A DNA stretch of 64,000 bases from Desulfuromonadaceae bacterium (GTDB lineage: Bacteria; Desulfobacterota; Desulfuromonadia; Geobacterales; Pseudopelobacteraceae): assembly GCA_028683855.1 (NCBI GenBank), contig JAQUHA010000017.1:1-64000 (forward strand), read 5' to 3'. Below the pieces are notes generated by a model. That model was given only the letters and a program-made list of their open reading frames with translations, was not told the origin of the DNA and did not search any database. How positions within the stretch are numbered: position 1 is the first letter of the stretch; the number at the start of each line of letters is the position of its first letter. Positions 34,255 to 46,900 of this stretch are shown here, piece by piece. A program made the translations under genes and the position numbers.

Positions 34255-35736
34255 CTACTGCTTTGCAGCCGCTACTGTTGAACCGGCAGACTCTACGCTG
34301 AAATCTTTAGCGTTTTCAGGCAAGTTTGAAAGTACAACAATAAATGGGATGGTTTTACCCGGAGCTACCTCCATATTTGCCAAAGAATCACCAAACTGGT
34401 TAGCCATAGCTGCCTCAATTTTATCAAGCGACATCTCCTCTAGCTGTTCTTCAGTCAAAGGATTTCCGCTGTAAGCATTTTTTGTAGCCACTACTTTCCC
34501 GCTTGCATCTAAAACTGTAACTTTCACCTGGAGTGCTGCACGCGGTTTTTGATATTCATTAATCGCTTCACCTGAAACAACGAGAAGCTCTCCAACCTGT
34601 TCATTTTCAATATATGCAGCAGTAACTCCGCGAACACCGATCTTTCCGCTCTCAGACACCGCTGCTTTCTCTATGGTTGAACGCGACGTAAAGCCAAAAT
34701 AAGAGGCTGTGGCAAGCGCCAGTAAAACTACAACACCGATCAGTACAACAAACGAAGAACTCTTTTTGCGACGCGAAGAGATTGAAAGCGGGGGTAACTC
34801 TTCCTGCTGCATCTCGTCAACCACTATTTTTTCAGGTTCTCCGACTAAAGATTTAGCCTTAACCTGAGCTTCTGCAATTGGGGCAAAAAGAATTTCCTGA
34901 GAAGGCTTAAGATCATCTGGATTGACCTGTTGTACCGCAACTGAGGTCAATTCCTCACCGAAATCTATCTCCCCAAGATTAAACGGCATATCACCAGGAG
35001 AGTCTAAAGAATATATGCTGTCGCTTTTGCTGTCTGAATCCTGTCCGCCGACATCCATTGATTCAGCGAAACTGTCGCCTTCAAAGTCAAAAGTGATTGT
35101 ATCTTCAGAGTTTTCCGCCGGCACACTCTCTACGACTGCACCAAACATATCGTCATCTGAGAAATCAAGCCCCTGTGGAATATCCTTTGTAACTGTTTCC
35201 GTAACCGTAGTTGGAGAAGTTCCTATAAAGTCGTCCAGAGAGAGCGAGGATTGCGGAGTTGAATCAAGTTCGGTTCTGCTTTCGCCAAAATCAAAACCTG
35301 AGAAATCAACCTCACCCGCTACCGGTTCATTCGAATTTTCTGCAACATTAAAAGTATTGCTCCCTGCTCCTTCGTCTGATTCAAATGAGATTGCCGAACC
35401 ATCAAACGCCGATGTATCGAAATCGGATGCTGCAGTCGGCGAAGAATCCTCAAATAAAGGTTTATCAATATAAGGTGATGTTTGCTCGGGTGTATCCGTA
35501 AAAGCTATCTGCTCTTCTCTTGCAGGCTGAGAGTTGTTAGCTGAAGGGATTGAAAACGAACCGTTATCAGGTGATTCGGTCTCTTGATTAACGGGGGTGA
35601 GTAAATCCTCCTGGTCTTCTTTATGAACTGTAAAGACCTCTTTACACTTGGTACAACGAACCTTTACCCCCCTATCTGTAACCTTGGAATCATCAAGTCG
35701 AAATTTTGTCTGACATTTTTCGCATTTGATTATCAT
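34255..35736 (-). CDS. MJ0042-type zinc-ribbon membrane protein
   Basis: The N-terminus MIIKCEKCQTKFRLDDSKV to CTKCKEVFTV is an MJ0042/zinc-ribbon 5 domain (Cys5, Cys8, Cys28, Cys31). Then come about 290 acidic low-complexity residues with recurring FDFE/DFSGF-type motifs and one transmembrane helix (about 327-349). The C-terminal domain of about 145 residues resembles DUF3426 (ITVTVLDASGKVVATK-like strand, then a proline-flanked VVLSNLPENAKDFSV). Such proteins are common in deltaproteobacteria; function is unknown. AGGAGTC precedes the start. Confidence 0.8.
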   Translation of the reverse strand: MIIKCEKCQTKFRLDDSKVTDRGVKVRCTKCKEVFTVHKEDQEDLLTPVNQETESPDNGSFSIPSANNSQPAREEQIAFTDTPEQTSPYIDKPLFEDSSPTAASDFDTSAFDGSAISFESDEGAGSNTFNVAENSNEPVAGEVDFSGFDFGESRTELDSTPQSSLSLDDFIGTSPTTVTETVTKDIPQGLDFSDDDMFGAVVESVPAENSEDTITFDFEGDSFAESMDVGGQDSDSKSDSIYSLDSPGDMPFNLGEIDFGEELTSVAVQQVNPDDLKPSQEILFAPIAEAQVKAKSLVGEPEKIVVDEMQQEELPPLSISSRRKKSSSFVVLIGVVVLLALATASYFGFTSRSTIEKAAVSESGKIGVRGVTAAYIENEQVGELLVVSGEAINEYQKPRAALQVKVTVLDASGKVVATKNAYSGNPLTEEQLEEMSLDKIEAAMANQFGDSLANMEVAPGKTIPFIVVLSNLPENAKDFSVESAGSTVAAAKQ

Positions 35737-35844
35737 CTGAGACTCCTGGATAGTGGTGGATTAGGACATCTATTCACGGAACTACTTGAAACAACAGTAG
35801 TCCTATATCAGAAAGGGTGTAGTGTGTCAAATTATTACATTCAG

Positions 35845-36714
35845 TCATTTCCAGCGTTTGCGTGACTGTTTACAGACCGAGGCAATTGAGCAGGATTCGC
35901 ATAGATCCAGATTTGTCCCATCGCAACCTGCGCTGATACCTAAATGAGCAAGTGCAAAGTCATACTTTACCGGATCATCAGGATCAATACCCTTTAGAGT
36001 TGCAGTAATCTCCTGAGCCATACGCCAGTCGGCACTTTTTCTTTCTGTAAACCCGAGATAACGACTGATGCGGCTAATATGCGTGTCAACAGGTATAATC
36101 AACTGAGCCGGAGATATCCCTTTCCAGATTCCGAGGTCTATGCCGTCTGCAGGGCGGACAAGCCAGCGCAACATCATACAGAGCCTTTTGCAGGCACTTC
36201 CGGTGGATGGTGAAGGAAAAAGAAAACTGAAATATGAATCTGCGGGAATATTTTCACCTCCGAATATATCACTGTATTCAAGCTGCATAATCCCTGTTAT
36301 ATAACTGTTCAGTGAGTTGCTAACATCATTATCTTTCGGGCTATGACCCTGCATGAAAAATGACTGTATACTCCCCTTCCTCTCAATCATCTGTTTAATT
36401 GCAGCTAAGAGGGCGCAAAGATCACGACCGTCATTAAATCTGTGTTTAAAACCGGAAAATGTCTTTAATCCTTTTTTAGGATCAAATGATTCAATGTACT
36501 TAACCGGTGAGGCGCCTAGTTCTGCAAATATTTTATCCAATGTTCTCAATATTATCTTGACGTTGCCGTATGCAAACGATGAGGCTATAATAGCCGCAAT
36601 TTCCTGATCAGCCTGATTACTATAGCGATGACAAAATGAGAGAGGATCATTAGACAAATAATCTAAAGAACGGTTTGCGTAAAGCTGATTCAGTTTACCC
36701 TTAATGTCAGACAT
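35845..36714 (-). CDS. TIGR02757 (DUF2400) family protein
   Basis: A 289-residue protein with the family opening (LSFCHRYSNQADQEIAAII, SSFAYGNVKIILRTLDKI). The HhH-like centre includes IIPVDTHISRISRYLGF. The C-terminus has cysteines spaced C-x7-C-x2-C-x5-C, close to the iron-sulphur loop of endonuclease III, so a DNA-glycosylase-like fold with a [4Fe-4S] cluster is likely. Family function is not established as far as I know. It overlaps galT by eight bases. Confidence 0.85.
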   Translation of the reverse strand: MSDIKGKLNQLYANRSLDYLSNDPLSFCHRYSNQADQEIAAIIASSFAYGNVKIILRTLDKIFAELGASPVKYIESFDPKKGLKTFSGFKHRFNDGRDLCALLAAIKQMIERKGSIQSFFMQGHSPKDNDVSNSLNSYITGIMQLEYSDIFGGENIPADSYFSFLFPSPSTGSACKRLCMMLRWLVRPADGIDLGIWKGISPAQLIIPVDTHISRISRYLGFTERKSADWRMAQEITATLKGIDPDDPVKYDFALAHLGISAGCDGTNLDLCESCSIASVCKQSRKRWK

Positions 36715-37732
36715 CCGCTTCTCTCAGAAACTGTGCCGCATCTTCTGGCGAGGTGGGATTTATATAAAATCCTGTACCCCATTCAAAACCGGCTACTTGA
36801 GTCAGACGCGGCACCAGCTCAATATGCCAGTGGTAGTCATATTCCAGAGAGTTCCAGTGATTGGGCTTTCCTGGACGATTATGGGTTGGCGGAGCATTAT
36901 GGAGAATAAAATTGTACGGAGCATCGCGCAAAACCGTTTTAACCCTGAGCAGCATATCCTTCATTGCTACTGCCAGCTCAGACAGTTGTGCATCATCCAT
37001 TAATGCAAAGTCATGGCTATGTCGTTTGGGATAGAGGCGCAACTCAAATGGCGAGCTAGAAGCGTAAGGCGTAAGAGTTACGAAATTTGAGAACTCTTTT
37101 ACAACCCGTACACCCTCTTTAAGTTCAAAACTTATCAGATCGCAGAAGACACACCTCTCCTTATCGATGAAATAATTGCGGGCAACTTTCAACTGGGTAG
37201 AGGCAACTGGCGGTAAAAGCGGCACTGCGATAAGCTGACTATGAGAATGTTCAAGAGATGCACCGGCTCGGGTTCCATGATTTTTGAAGAGCACCATATA
37301 TCGAAAACGTATATCTTTCCGCAGATCCAGATAACGGTGCCGATATGCAATCAGCACATCATTCACCTCGTTTACGGTCATATCCGCAAGAGTACGATTG
37401 TGATCAGGAGTTTCGATAATTACTTCGTGAGCACCAATCCCATTCATAACATCGTACATTCCGTAACCATGATTGTTAAGTTCGCCCTCTACCCTTAAGG
37501 CCGGGTATTTATTAGGAATCACTCTGACGCGCCAATTTGGCGAATTTGGCTCTCCGGCAGGACGGACAGCAAAGATTTCCGGTGGTGTTTTATCTTCATT
37601 ACCATAGCAGAATGGGCATGATGTCATAGCTGTTTTTTCAGGCTCTACCATAAAATCGCGCGGGCGACGACCCCGTTCTATTGCAATAATTACCCAGTGA
37701 AGTTTTATTGGATCCCATCTAAGTTCAGACAT
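36707..37732 (-). CDS. galT: Galactose-1-phosphate uridylyltransferase-like protein (HIT superfamily)
   Basis: Swaps UMP between glucose 1-phosphate and galactose 1-phosphate. Zinc cysteines appear in SCPFCYGNE and a second CxxC-like VFCDL. The nucleophilic histidine motif is EHSHSQL (residues 161-167), within GTRAGASLEHSHSQLIAV. A further HIT-like YHWHIELVPRL is near the C-terminus. At 341 residues it matches the GalT form found in archaea and deltaproteobacteria, some of which prefer other sugar nucleotides or act as ADP-glucose phosphorylases, so substrate is not certain. Confidence 0.82.
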   Translation of the reverse strand: MSELRWDPIKLHWVIIAIERGRRPRDFMVEPEKTAMTSCPFCYGNEDKTPPEIFAVRPAGEPNSPNWRVRVIPNKYPALRVEGELNNHGYGMYDVMNGIGAHEVIIETPDHNRTLADMTVNEVNDVLIAYRHRYLDLRKDIRFRYMVLFKNHGTRAGASLEHSHSQLIAVPLLPPVASTQLKVARNYFIDKERCVFCDLISFELKEGVRVVKEFSNFVTLTPYASSSPFELRLYPKRHSHDFALMDDAQLSELAVAMKDMLLRVKTVLRDAPYNFILHNAPPTHNRPGKPNHWNSLEYDYHWHIELVPRLTQVAGFEWGTGFYINPTSPEDAAQFLREADV

Positions 37733-37839
37733 TATCCCCCCATACCAAAACGGTTACACGATCAGAATCATATAACCTAAGCAGTACTTAAATTGATTTG
37801 CACATTAGCCGAGCAACCTGAAAAAATCAACAATCTGCG

Positions 37840-37876
37840 AAAAAAATAAACGCCGGATCTCGGAAGAGACCCGGCG
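37840..37876 (-). terminator. Rho-independent terminator of the giant repeat gene
   Basis: On the minus strand CGCCGGGTCTC pairs with GAGATCCGGCG (11 bp with one G-U) around TTCC, followed by TTTATTTTTT. It lies 28 bases beyond the stop codon of the giant gene. Confidence 0.85.
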
Positions 37877-37903
37877 CCTGAACCAGTTTTATATATTCAT
37901 CTA

Positions 37904-40900
37904 TTAACCGATCTGCAGATCTTTTATTGTTGTTGCTACATGCCCCTGTACAAGAATTTCTGCCGTCCCGTTGTTGTAGACATGAGACTCAACTCCATTT
38001 ACCAGCATACTTCCAACATCTTTCCAGTCACCATGGCTGCCAATCATCTCGACGCTTGCAGTATCATCAACTGCGGTGACTATCATCTGCAGATGATCTG
38101 TTCCGGCAAGCACATTTGTCTGTACATCTACATTACCCGAGAAGAGGACATCATCACCGCTCTGCAGCAGATGTGGCTTGGCTATAGTCTGAAGCTGCTG
38201 ATTGGTAAAGGCGTCATCTTTACCAAGATTATGAAGTGCCGCAATATCATCGCCTGTTAAAGCTTTAACCTGATCCTGCGACAGCGCAGCAATATCACCG
38301 GTTGTCAGAGCAGTTACATCAGATATCTCTCCCTTCTGGAACCATACATCAGCCATCTGATGAGCTGTTCCATCAGTTGATGTATATGTTGAATCCAGGA
38401 ATATCCAGTTATCATTATTATTAACTGCTGTCTGGGTTGCATTGAGGTTGAGCTGTGCAATATCAAGTGACTGCAGAGACTGCAGTTCGCCTGCCTGTGT
38501 GATTCCATCATGATTGCCGTCAAGCCATACCTTAAGATCGGCAAAATTAGTGTCTGCAACATTGATGATACCGTCATGGTTGGTATCCATTTCACTAAGC
38601 GCCGCGAAACCGTCAGCTGCCTGTTCACCTGAAGCAAGCTTTGTTGCAGTACCAAACAACTCACTGCCATTGTTTATGATGTCGTCATTATTGATATCTC
38701 TAACAAGGAAGCCGTCGTTTCCGGCAACCCAGGCGACCTTATCAAGTTCACCGTTGGCTGTTATGTCAAAAGCAACGCCATCTGCCAGAGTGGTAGTCTG
38801 CACACCATTACCATCAAGATCGAGAATAATTGGACTTGCAAGAACTCCGGCAGCCAGCTGCTGATCAACACTCATTGCATCTCTCTGTTCCATCGTAAAT
38901 GCATTCTCATTCCAAGCCCCTTTTATAGCAGCAAGGTCTTCCAACTCCATGTACTTTATCTGATCTGTTGCTATTGCAGCGATATCTGCAGCCTCCATTG
39001 CCGAATACTGTGCTGTTGTCAGAATAGCGATCTGATTATCAGTCAGATGCGAAACCTGAGCAGTTGTAAGAGCAACTATCTGGTCCGCCGTCAGTGATGT
39101 AGTCTGCTCATCTGTCAATGCGCGTATCTGTACAGAGGTGAGAGCTGCAATCTGATCCTGAGTCAGGAGCTGAAGATCCGGAACCTCAATAGCTCGTATC
39201 TGTGCAGAATCAAGTACAACCAGATTTTCAGTTACAATTGCTGTAATCTGATCAGGCGTAAGAGCCGTCATCTGATCAACTGTCAGCACATCTACCTGTG
39301 CAGATGTCAGTATTGAGATGTCTTCAACTGTTAAGGCTGCGAACTGATCCGGCGTCAATGCAGCGATATGGGAGGCATTCAGAGATTGTATCTGCGCCGT
39401 TGTCATAGCAGCGATGTCTGGAGTCTCAAAAGCCTGAATTTGGGTATCGTCCATAGCATCCAATGCCTGCGTAGTAAGTGCTGCCACCTGCTCCTGGCTC
39501 AGAGTCATAATATTATCAACCGTCAGATGCGGTGACTGTACAGTCGTTATCGCAGCTATCTGATCCACCGAGAAAGCATTTACCTGATCAGCAGTTAATC
39601 CATCAATCTGGAGCGTAGAAAGAGCCTGAACCTGAGTTGTGGACAACAGTGTGATATTAGGTATTTCAGCCATATTGCTCAACTGCCCGGTTGTCAATGC
39701 AGCTACTTGTTCTGGAGTCAAAGCTGCAACCTGACTTGCATTAAGAACATTTAGACGATCGGTAAGCATTACTGCTAAATCAGCCGTTTCAATTGCCTGA
39801 ATCTGAGCCTCTGTAAGAGCACCAACCTGTCCAACAGTCAATGCCTTAATCTGGTCAGAAGTCATTGCGGCAATATCCTGTGCTTCAAATGCTTCAATCT
39901 GAAGCGTAGACATTGTTGCCAGTGTGGCTGATGCAATATAAGCCACCTGAGTTGTCGTAAGTGCTGCGATCTGGTTATCTTTAAGAGCGTGTGCCTGTGC
40001 TGTAGACATATTATTGATTTGTGACGTCGTAAGTGCCGCAATATTCGTATCACTGATTGCTGCAATCTGCTCCGTCAGCATTACTGCAAAATCAGCCGTA
40101 TCAATCGCCCTGATCTGTGAAGTAGTTAACGCCTCAATTGCATCCGTTGCGATCGCGTTTGTCTGAGCTGAATCCAGAGCTGCGATATTCGCTGCACTTA
40201 GTGCCGATATCTGGGTAATTTTCATATTTGCGATATCATCCGTTCCAAGGACGGCAATGTTTACCTGATCGACTGTTAAAGCTCCAACCGCAGAAGCGGA
40301 GAGTTCACTAATCTGCGTTGTATCCATCTGAGCCAGATCTGCTGTAGTCATAACCTTAATCTGTGCTGAGGTTATTGCAGCGACATTCTCCGTGCTCAGG
40401 TATTTAGCCTGATCCGTTGTCATATTCGCAATACTTGCAGTACTCAGAGCGCCAAACTGGTCTGTTGTCATGGCATTGAGGTCTTGAGTTTCAATTGCTG
40501 CAAACTGCTCAGTAGTCAATGCTGCTATAGCGGCTGTGCTAAGATGCTGAATCTGCGTTGTATCAAGATCTGCAATATCTTCAGTTGTCATTACCTTAAT
40601 CTGTCTTGTCGTTATTGCCTCAATATTTTCAGTGCTAAGTTTTGTGAGTTGCTCATTTGTCAGACTTGCAATACTTGACGTAGAGAGCGCAGCAAACTGA
40701 TCCGATGTGAATGAATTCAACGCTTCCGTACCGATCGCAACAAACTGCTCCGATTTCAAAGCTGCAATTGCAACAGTGCTAAGATGCTGAATCTGATCAG
40801 TAACAACTTTATTCAGATCTGCTATATCTGCAGTTGCCATTGCCTTGATCTGAGTTGATGTAATCGCTTCAATCTTATCTGTAGTAAGGTTCTGAATCTG

Positions 40901-43900
40901 ATCACTTGTCAGACTTGCAATACTTGCCGTACTCAACTTAGCAAACTGATCTGTTGTCATGGCATTCAGATCTTGAGTTTCAATGGCAGCAAACTGATCC
41001 GTGGTAAGTGCCGCTATTGCCGCTGTACTAAGCTTTGATATCTGTGCGGTTGACAGCGCTTCGATATCATCTGTTGCCATTTTCTTGATCTGGATTGCCG
41101 TAACAGCTCCCAACTGTCCATCAGTAAGAGCTTCAACCTGAGCGCTGGTCAGGTTCACAATACTTGCCGTGCTAAGAGCAGCGAATTGATCCGTAGTTAG
41201 CTCCACCAGATTTTCGGTTGCTATTCCGACAAACTGCTCTGTTGTCAAGGCTGCTATTGCTGCCGTACTCAAGTGTGTAATTTGTACTGAAGAAATAGCC
41301 GCGACATCTTCAGTTGCCATTGCCTTTATCTGGGTTGAGGTAATTGCTGCTATAAGCGAATTGTCGAGGTTTTCAATCTGATCACTGGTCAGATTCGCTA
41401 TTGCGGATGTATTGAGAGCAGCAAACTGCTCGGTTGCGAACAGATTCAAGTCCGCTGTTTCGATCGCAATCATCTGATCGGAAGTCAGAACAGATATCGA
41501 CCTAGTGCTTAATGCCTGGAACTGCGGAGCATCCATAGCCTCGATAGCGGCTGTTGATAGAGCATGAATCTGTGCAGTATTCAGCAGACCCATCTGAGTT
41601 GGCATCAATGCGTCAACATCCGCTGTTTCAAGAGCATTTATCTGAGCAGTTGTCAGAGCAGCCAGCTGGCTTGTTTTGAGATTTGTGAAGTCTGCCGAGT
41701 CAAGCGCAACAATCTGCTCTGTGGTCAGAGCTTTAATTGCAGCTGTGCTGAGAGCTTGAACCGTTTCCGTTGTAAGCGCTGCGATATCTTCTGTTGCCAT
41801 TGACCGAACCTGAGTCGTGCTAAGAGCTGCAATCTGTTCCGTATTCATCACTGCGAAATCATTAGACTCAAGTGCAATGATCTGTGCAGTTGTAAGCGCC
41901 TTAATCTGAGCGGAGGTCAATGATGTTATCTCATCCGTCGGAGCAAGCGATACAAGCTGATCTGTAGTCAGCGATGCAAAAGCTGCCGTATTCAGTGAGC
42001 CTAACTCACCGGACATTGCTTCCAATTGCGCAGTAGTCATTGCTGCAACAGTACTTGCGCTAAGAGCATATACCTGAGCCGAGTTGAGAGCATCCAGATC
42101 TTCATTATCAAGTCCCTTGATCTGTGTTGACGTCAACGCCGCAATCTCTGACGTTGTAAAGGCTTTTATCTGATCAGATGTCATTGCTTTTAAATCTTCT
42201 GTTTCAAAAGCTGCTATCTGGGCTGTAGTCAGTTTAGTAATATCCAGAGTCTCAATCCCGACTACGTTAGCTGTAGTTAGAGCAGCTATTGCAGAAGTAC
42301 TTAACACTTTTATCTGTGTGCTTGTAAGAGCTTTAATGTCTGCAGAATCAAGACTTGCTATCTGATCGGATGTAAGAGCGGCTATATTTGCTGTGGTCAG
42401 AGCGGCAAGTTTGGCAGTATCCAATCCATTTAACGCATCTGTCGTAAGCCCGGAAAACTGTGCTGTGTTGAATGCTTTCAGTTGTGCAGCGTCCATAGCT
42501 GCAATATCGGCAGATTCAAGCGCAAGAATCTGGTTCTGGCGTAGTGCAGCAATACCGGCTGTGGTGATTGCGCCAATCTGTACTGAGGTCAGCTGCTGCA
42601 GATCATCCGTACCAATCGCCTGAATCTGAGTTGTTGTCATAACCCTGACATCTTCAGTTCCCAAGCCCGCAATATTATCTGTAGTCAGGGCAGCTATTTC
42701 TGCGTTAGTCATTGCCTTAACCTGGGCGGTTGTAAGTGCTGCAATTTGAGATGAATCAAACGCGCTGATCTGAGCAGGCGTCATATTCGCGATTCCTGCT
42801 GTAGTAATGGCACCGATCTGTGCCGAATCAAGCTGCTGCAGATCATCAGTCTGAATCACCCTAATCTGAGCCTCTGTCATCTTCTTGATATCTGCTACTT
42901 CCAAACCTTGAATATTATCAGTCGTCAGAGCCACAATCTGAGCGTTAGTAAGCTCCTTTATCTGAGTGGTAGTGAGAGCAGCCACCTGCGATGAGTCAAG
43001 AGCAGCTATCTGAGTGGTCGTCATTCCGGCAATTCCATCTGTGGCTATTGCACCTATCTGTGCAGAATCCAGCTGTTGCAACACATCAGCCTGTATAGCC
43101 TTAATCTGTGCAGCAGTCATATTCTTAATATCTGCAACCTCAAGCCCTTTAACATTTTCAGTCGTAAGAGCCGCAATTGCAGCCGTACTCAGATGACTTA
43201 TCTGAGTTGTTGTAATTGCAGCAATGTTCGCGCTGCTCAGTCCTGCAATCTGATTGGTGGTGAGTGCTGCAATATTTTCCGTACTGATTTTTGCAATTTG
43301 AGCAGCAGTCATTGCGTCAAAATCCGCATTTTCAAGCACTCTAATCTGGTCAGATGTCAGGGAACTTATTCCGGTGGTGGAGAGTGCTCCGACCTGTACA
43401 GATGTCATTGCAACGAGGTCAGCTGTTTCAATAGCTGCCACCTGCTCTCCAGACATTTTACCTATAGCGGTTGTTGTAAGACCAGGAATATTGTCAACTG
43501 TAAGCGCAGCTACTGATTCCGTTGAGAGGGCTGCAACCTGAGCGGTACTGAGAGCGGCTACATCCTCTGATGCAAGAGCTCTGACAGCAACAGTTGTTAG
43601 ACCGGCAATAGCCATTGTATTTATAGCCCCTATCTGCTCAGGGCTTAGTGCTGCAATATCATCTGCAGCAAGAGCCTTAATCTGATCAGAGGTCATTACC
43701 TTGATACCATCAGATGTTATTGCAGCGATTTGGTCTGCGTTAAGAGCCGCCAGTTCCGCACTTTCAAGCGCCTTGATCTGATTGGTTGTCATATTCGAAA
43801 TATCAACCGTCTCAAGACCAACAACATTGGCTGTTGTCAGTGCTTTTATAGCATTTGTTGTAAGAGCTGCAACCTGCGCACTGGAGAATCCCGCGATATG

Positions 43901-46900
43901 TGCAGCATCAAGCCCTGCAATCTGTGTGTCGTCAAGAGCCTTTATGAAAGCAGTTGACATTTTACCAAAGTTTTCAACATTTATTGAATTAAGATCTTCT
44001 GTTGCAAAACTACTTGCCTGCGATGTGTTAAAGCCACTCAGCTGCAGAGTGCCCATAGCTCCAAAATCTGCTTCTCCGAGTGTTGATATCTGCTCTGAAG
44101 TCAGAGCCGATATACCATCTGATGACATTGACGCAATCTGCTCCGGTGTAAGGGCTGCAAAATCTGCACTTTCCATTGCCCTTATCTGAGCCGTTGTCAT
44201 TTTGGCAATATCATCCAGACCCAAACCTACAATATTTTCAGTTGTCAGATTCTGAATTGCAGTTGTTGTCAGCTTGGAAATCTGCTCCGTAGTAAACGCA
44301 GCGACCTGATCTGGCGTAAGCGCCTTCATCTGATTCTCTGTAAGAGCTTTTACTCCATCAGTAGATATAGCGGCAATCTGCGCATTTGTCATAACGGCAA
44401 GATCGGCTGATTCAATTGCCTGAACCTGTGCAGTAGTCAACTTGGATATGTCAAGCGTATCAATTGCAACAATATTATCTGCTGTCAGACCTTTTATAGC
44501 AGATGTGGTCAGCTGTGAAATCTGACCGCTCGAGAGTGCAGTCAGCAGAGCAGGATCCAGACCTGACATCTGGGACTCCGTCAGTGCGTGGATGCTACTA
44601 TCTGAAAGTGCACTGAATGTTGCGGTACTGATAGCATTCAAGGCATCAGTCCCTAGAGCGGCAATCTGCGCTGTAGTTAAACCGGTTATGTTTGTTGACT
44701 GAATAGCTTCAAGAGCCGTGATAGCGTCGGCACCAAGAGTTTTAATCTGGTCTGCTGTAATAGATGTTATTAAATCAGTTGCTATTGCGGCTATCTGATC
44801 AGGGGTAAGAACAGCAAAGTCGGCACTTTCGATATTTTTGAGCTGGTATCCTGTCAGGCTAGCAATATCAGCGGTTTCAAGACCAATAATATTATCGGTA
44901 GTTAAATGCTGAATTGCCGTTGTGCTCAGCTTTGATATCTGCTCCGTAGTAAATGCACCAATCTGGTTAGCTGTGAACGCCTCGACCTGATCAGTAGTTA
45001 AAACGCTGACAGCGGCTGTTGAGAAAGCGCCAATCTGAGCATTGCTCATCACAGCCAGATTAGCTGTTTCTATAGCCTGAATCTGCGATGTCGTAAGTTG
45101 TGCAACGTCTGCCGTTTCAATGCCGACAATGTTATCTACAGTCAAATTTTTGATTGCATCCGTTGACAATTTAGAAATCTGTTGCGTAGACAATGCTGCG
45201 ATGTGATCAAAATCAAGTGCAGCAGCCTGACTGGAGGTCAGCGCTTGAATTGCTGCTGTTGAAAGCGCGTTGAATGCCTCCGTTGTCATGGCATTTAAGG
45301 CTTCCGTTTTCAGATCAACTATCTGCCCTGCTGTAAGTGAACTGATTTTTGTACCAAGGAGTGTTGCGTCGTCAGCCCCAATGGTCTTTATCTGATCGTT
45401 CGTCAGCTTTGCTACAGCTTCAGAGGTAAGACCAGCGATCTGATCTGGGGTCAACAGTGCGAAGTCTGCACTTTCAATTGCTTGAATCTGTGCTGTAGTC
45501 ATATTTCCGATATCTTCAGCCTGAAGACCGATAATATTAGCCGTGGTGAGCTTTTCGATATTTGGAGTTGTAAGCTTTGATATCTGCTCTGTTGTAAATG
45601 CACCGACCTGATCGGCAGTTAAAGCTTCCATCTGGTCGGTTGTAAGCTTGGCTATTCCGGCAGTCGAGATAGCACCGATCTGGCTATTCGTCATTACAGC
45701 AAGATCAGCAGTTTCAATAGCCTGAATTTGAGCTGTTGTCATTTGTGCTATATCTGCTGTTTCAAGACCCTGTATATTCTCTGTCGTCAGATTTTTGATA
45801 GCATCAGCTGTCAGTTTTGATATCTGCTCTGTGGAGAATGCTGCAACATGGGCTGCGTCCAGACCTTCCATCTGGGCAGAAGTAAGGGACTTAATAACTG
45901 CTGTCGAAAGCGTATTAAAACCTGCCGTTACCATACCGTTTAGCGCGGCAGCCGACAGGACTCCAATTTGCGTAGATGTCAATGCACCTATCTGATCAGC
46001 ATCAAACAGAGCAATATCACCTGCCCCAAGAGTGCTGAGCTGGTCTGTTGTTAACGCTCCGATAGCTCCGGAAGATATTGCTGCAACCTGCTCAGGAGTA
46101 AGCTGAGCAAAGTCGGCGCTTTCAATAGCTTTTATCTGTGCGGAAGTCATATTTGAAATATCATCCAGGCCAAGACCAACTATATTCTCAGTCGTAAGAT
46201 TTTGAATTGCAGTTGTAGTCAACTTTGAAATCTGATCCGTAGTAAACGCAGCGACCTGGTCTGCTGTAAGTGCGATCATCTGCTCATCAGTAAGCTTAGA
46301 AACCGCTTCTGTCGAAATTGCCGCAATTTGTGCATTTGTCATAACGGCGAGATCGGCTGATTCAATTGCCTGAACCTGTGCAGTAGTCAGATTTCTGACA
46401 TCAACAGTATCAAGGCCGACTATATTCTCTGCCGTCAACCCTTTAATGGCACTGGTTGTCAGTTGTGCAACCTGAGCACTGGATAGAGCCTTAATATGTT
46501 CAAAATCAAGTCCTTCTATCTGGCTTGAAGTGAGTGCATGAATTCGGTCGGTTGCAAGGGCGTTAAATACCTCTGTACTGATTGCATTTAGAGCATCTGT
46601 TCCTAGCGCCGCCACCTGTGTCGCAGTAAGGGCATCAATTTTCGCTGTTACTGTCTGAAGCTGTGTCATATCATCAAACCCAATAGTTGAGAGCTGTTCA
46701 ACCGTGAGAGATGTTATATTTTCCGATGCAATTGCCGCAATCTGCTCTGGAGCCAGCACTGCAAAATCACCGCTTTCAATTGCTTTAACTTGTGCGGCGG
46801 TCAACTTGGCAATGTCTTCTGTCTGAAGCCCTACAATGTTATCAGTAGTCAGATGCTGAATGGCTGAGGTACTAAGTTTAGAAATCTGCTCCGTAGTAAA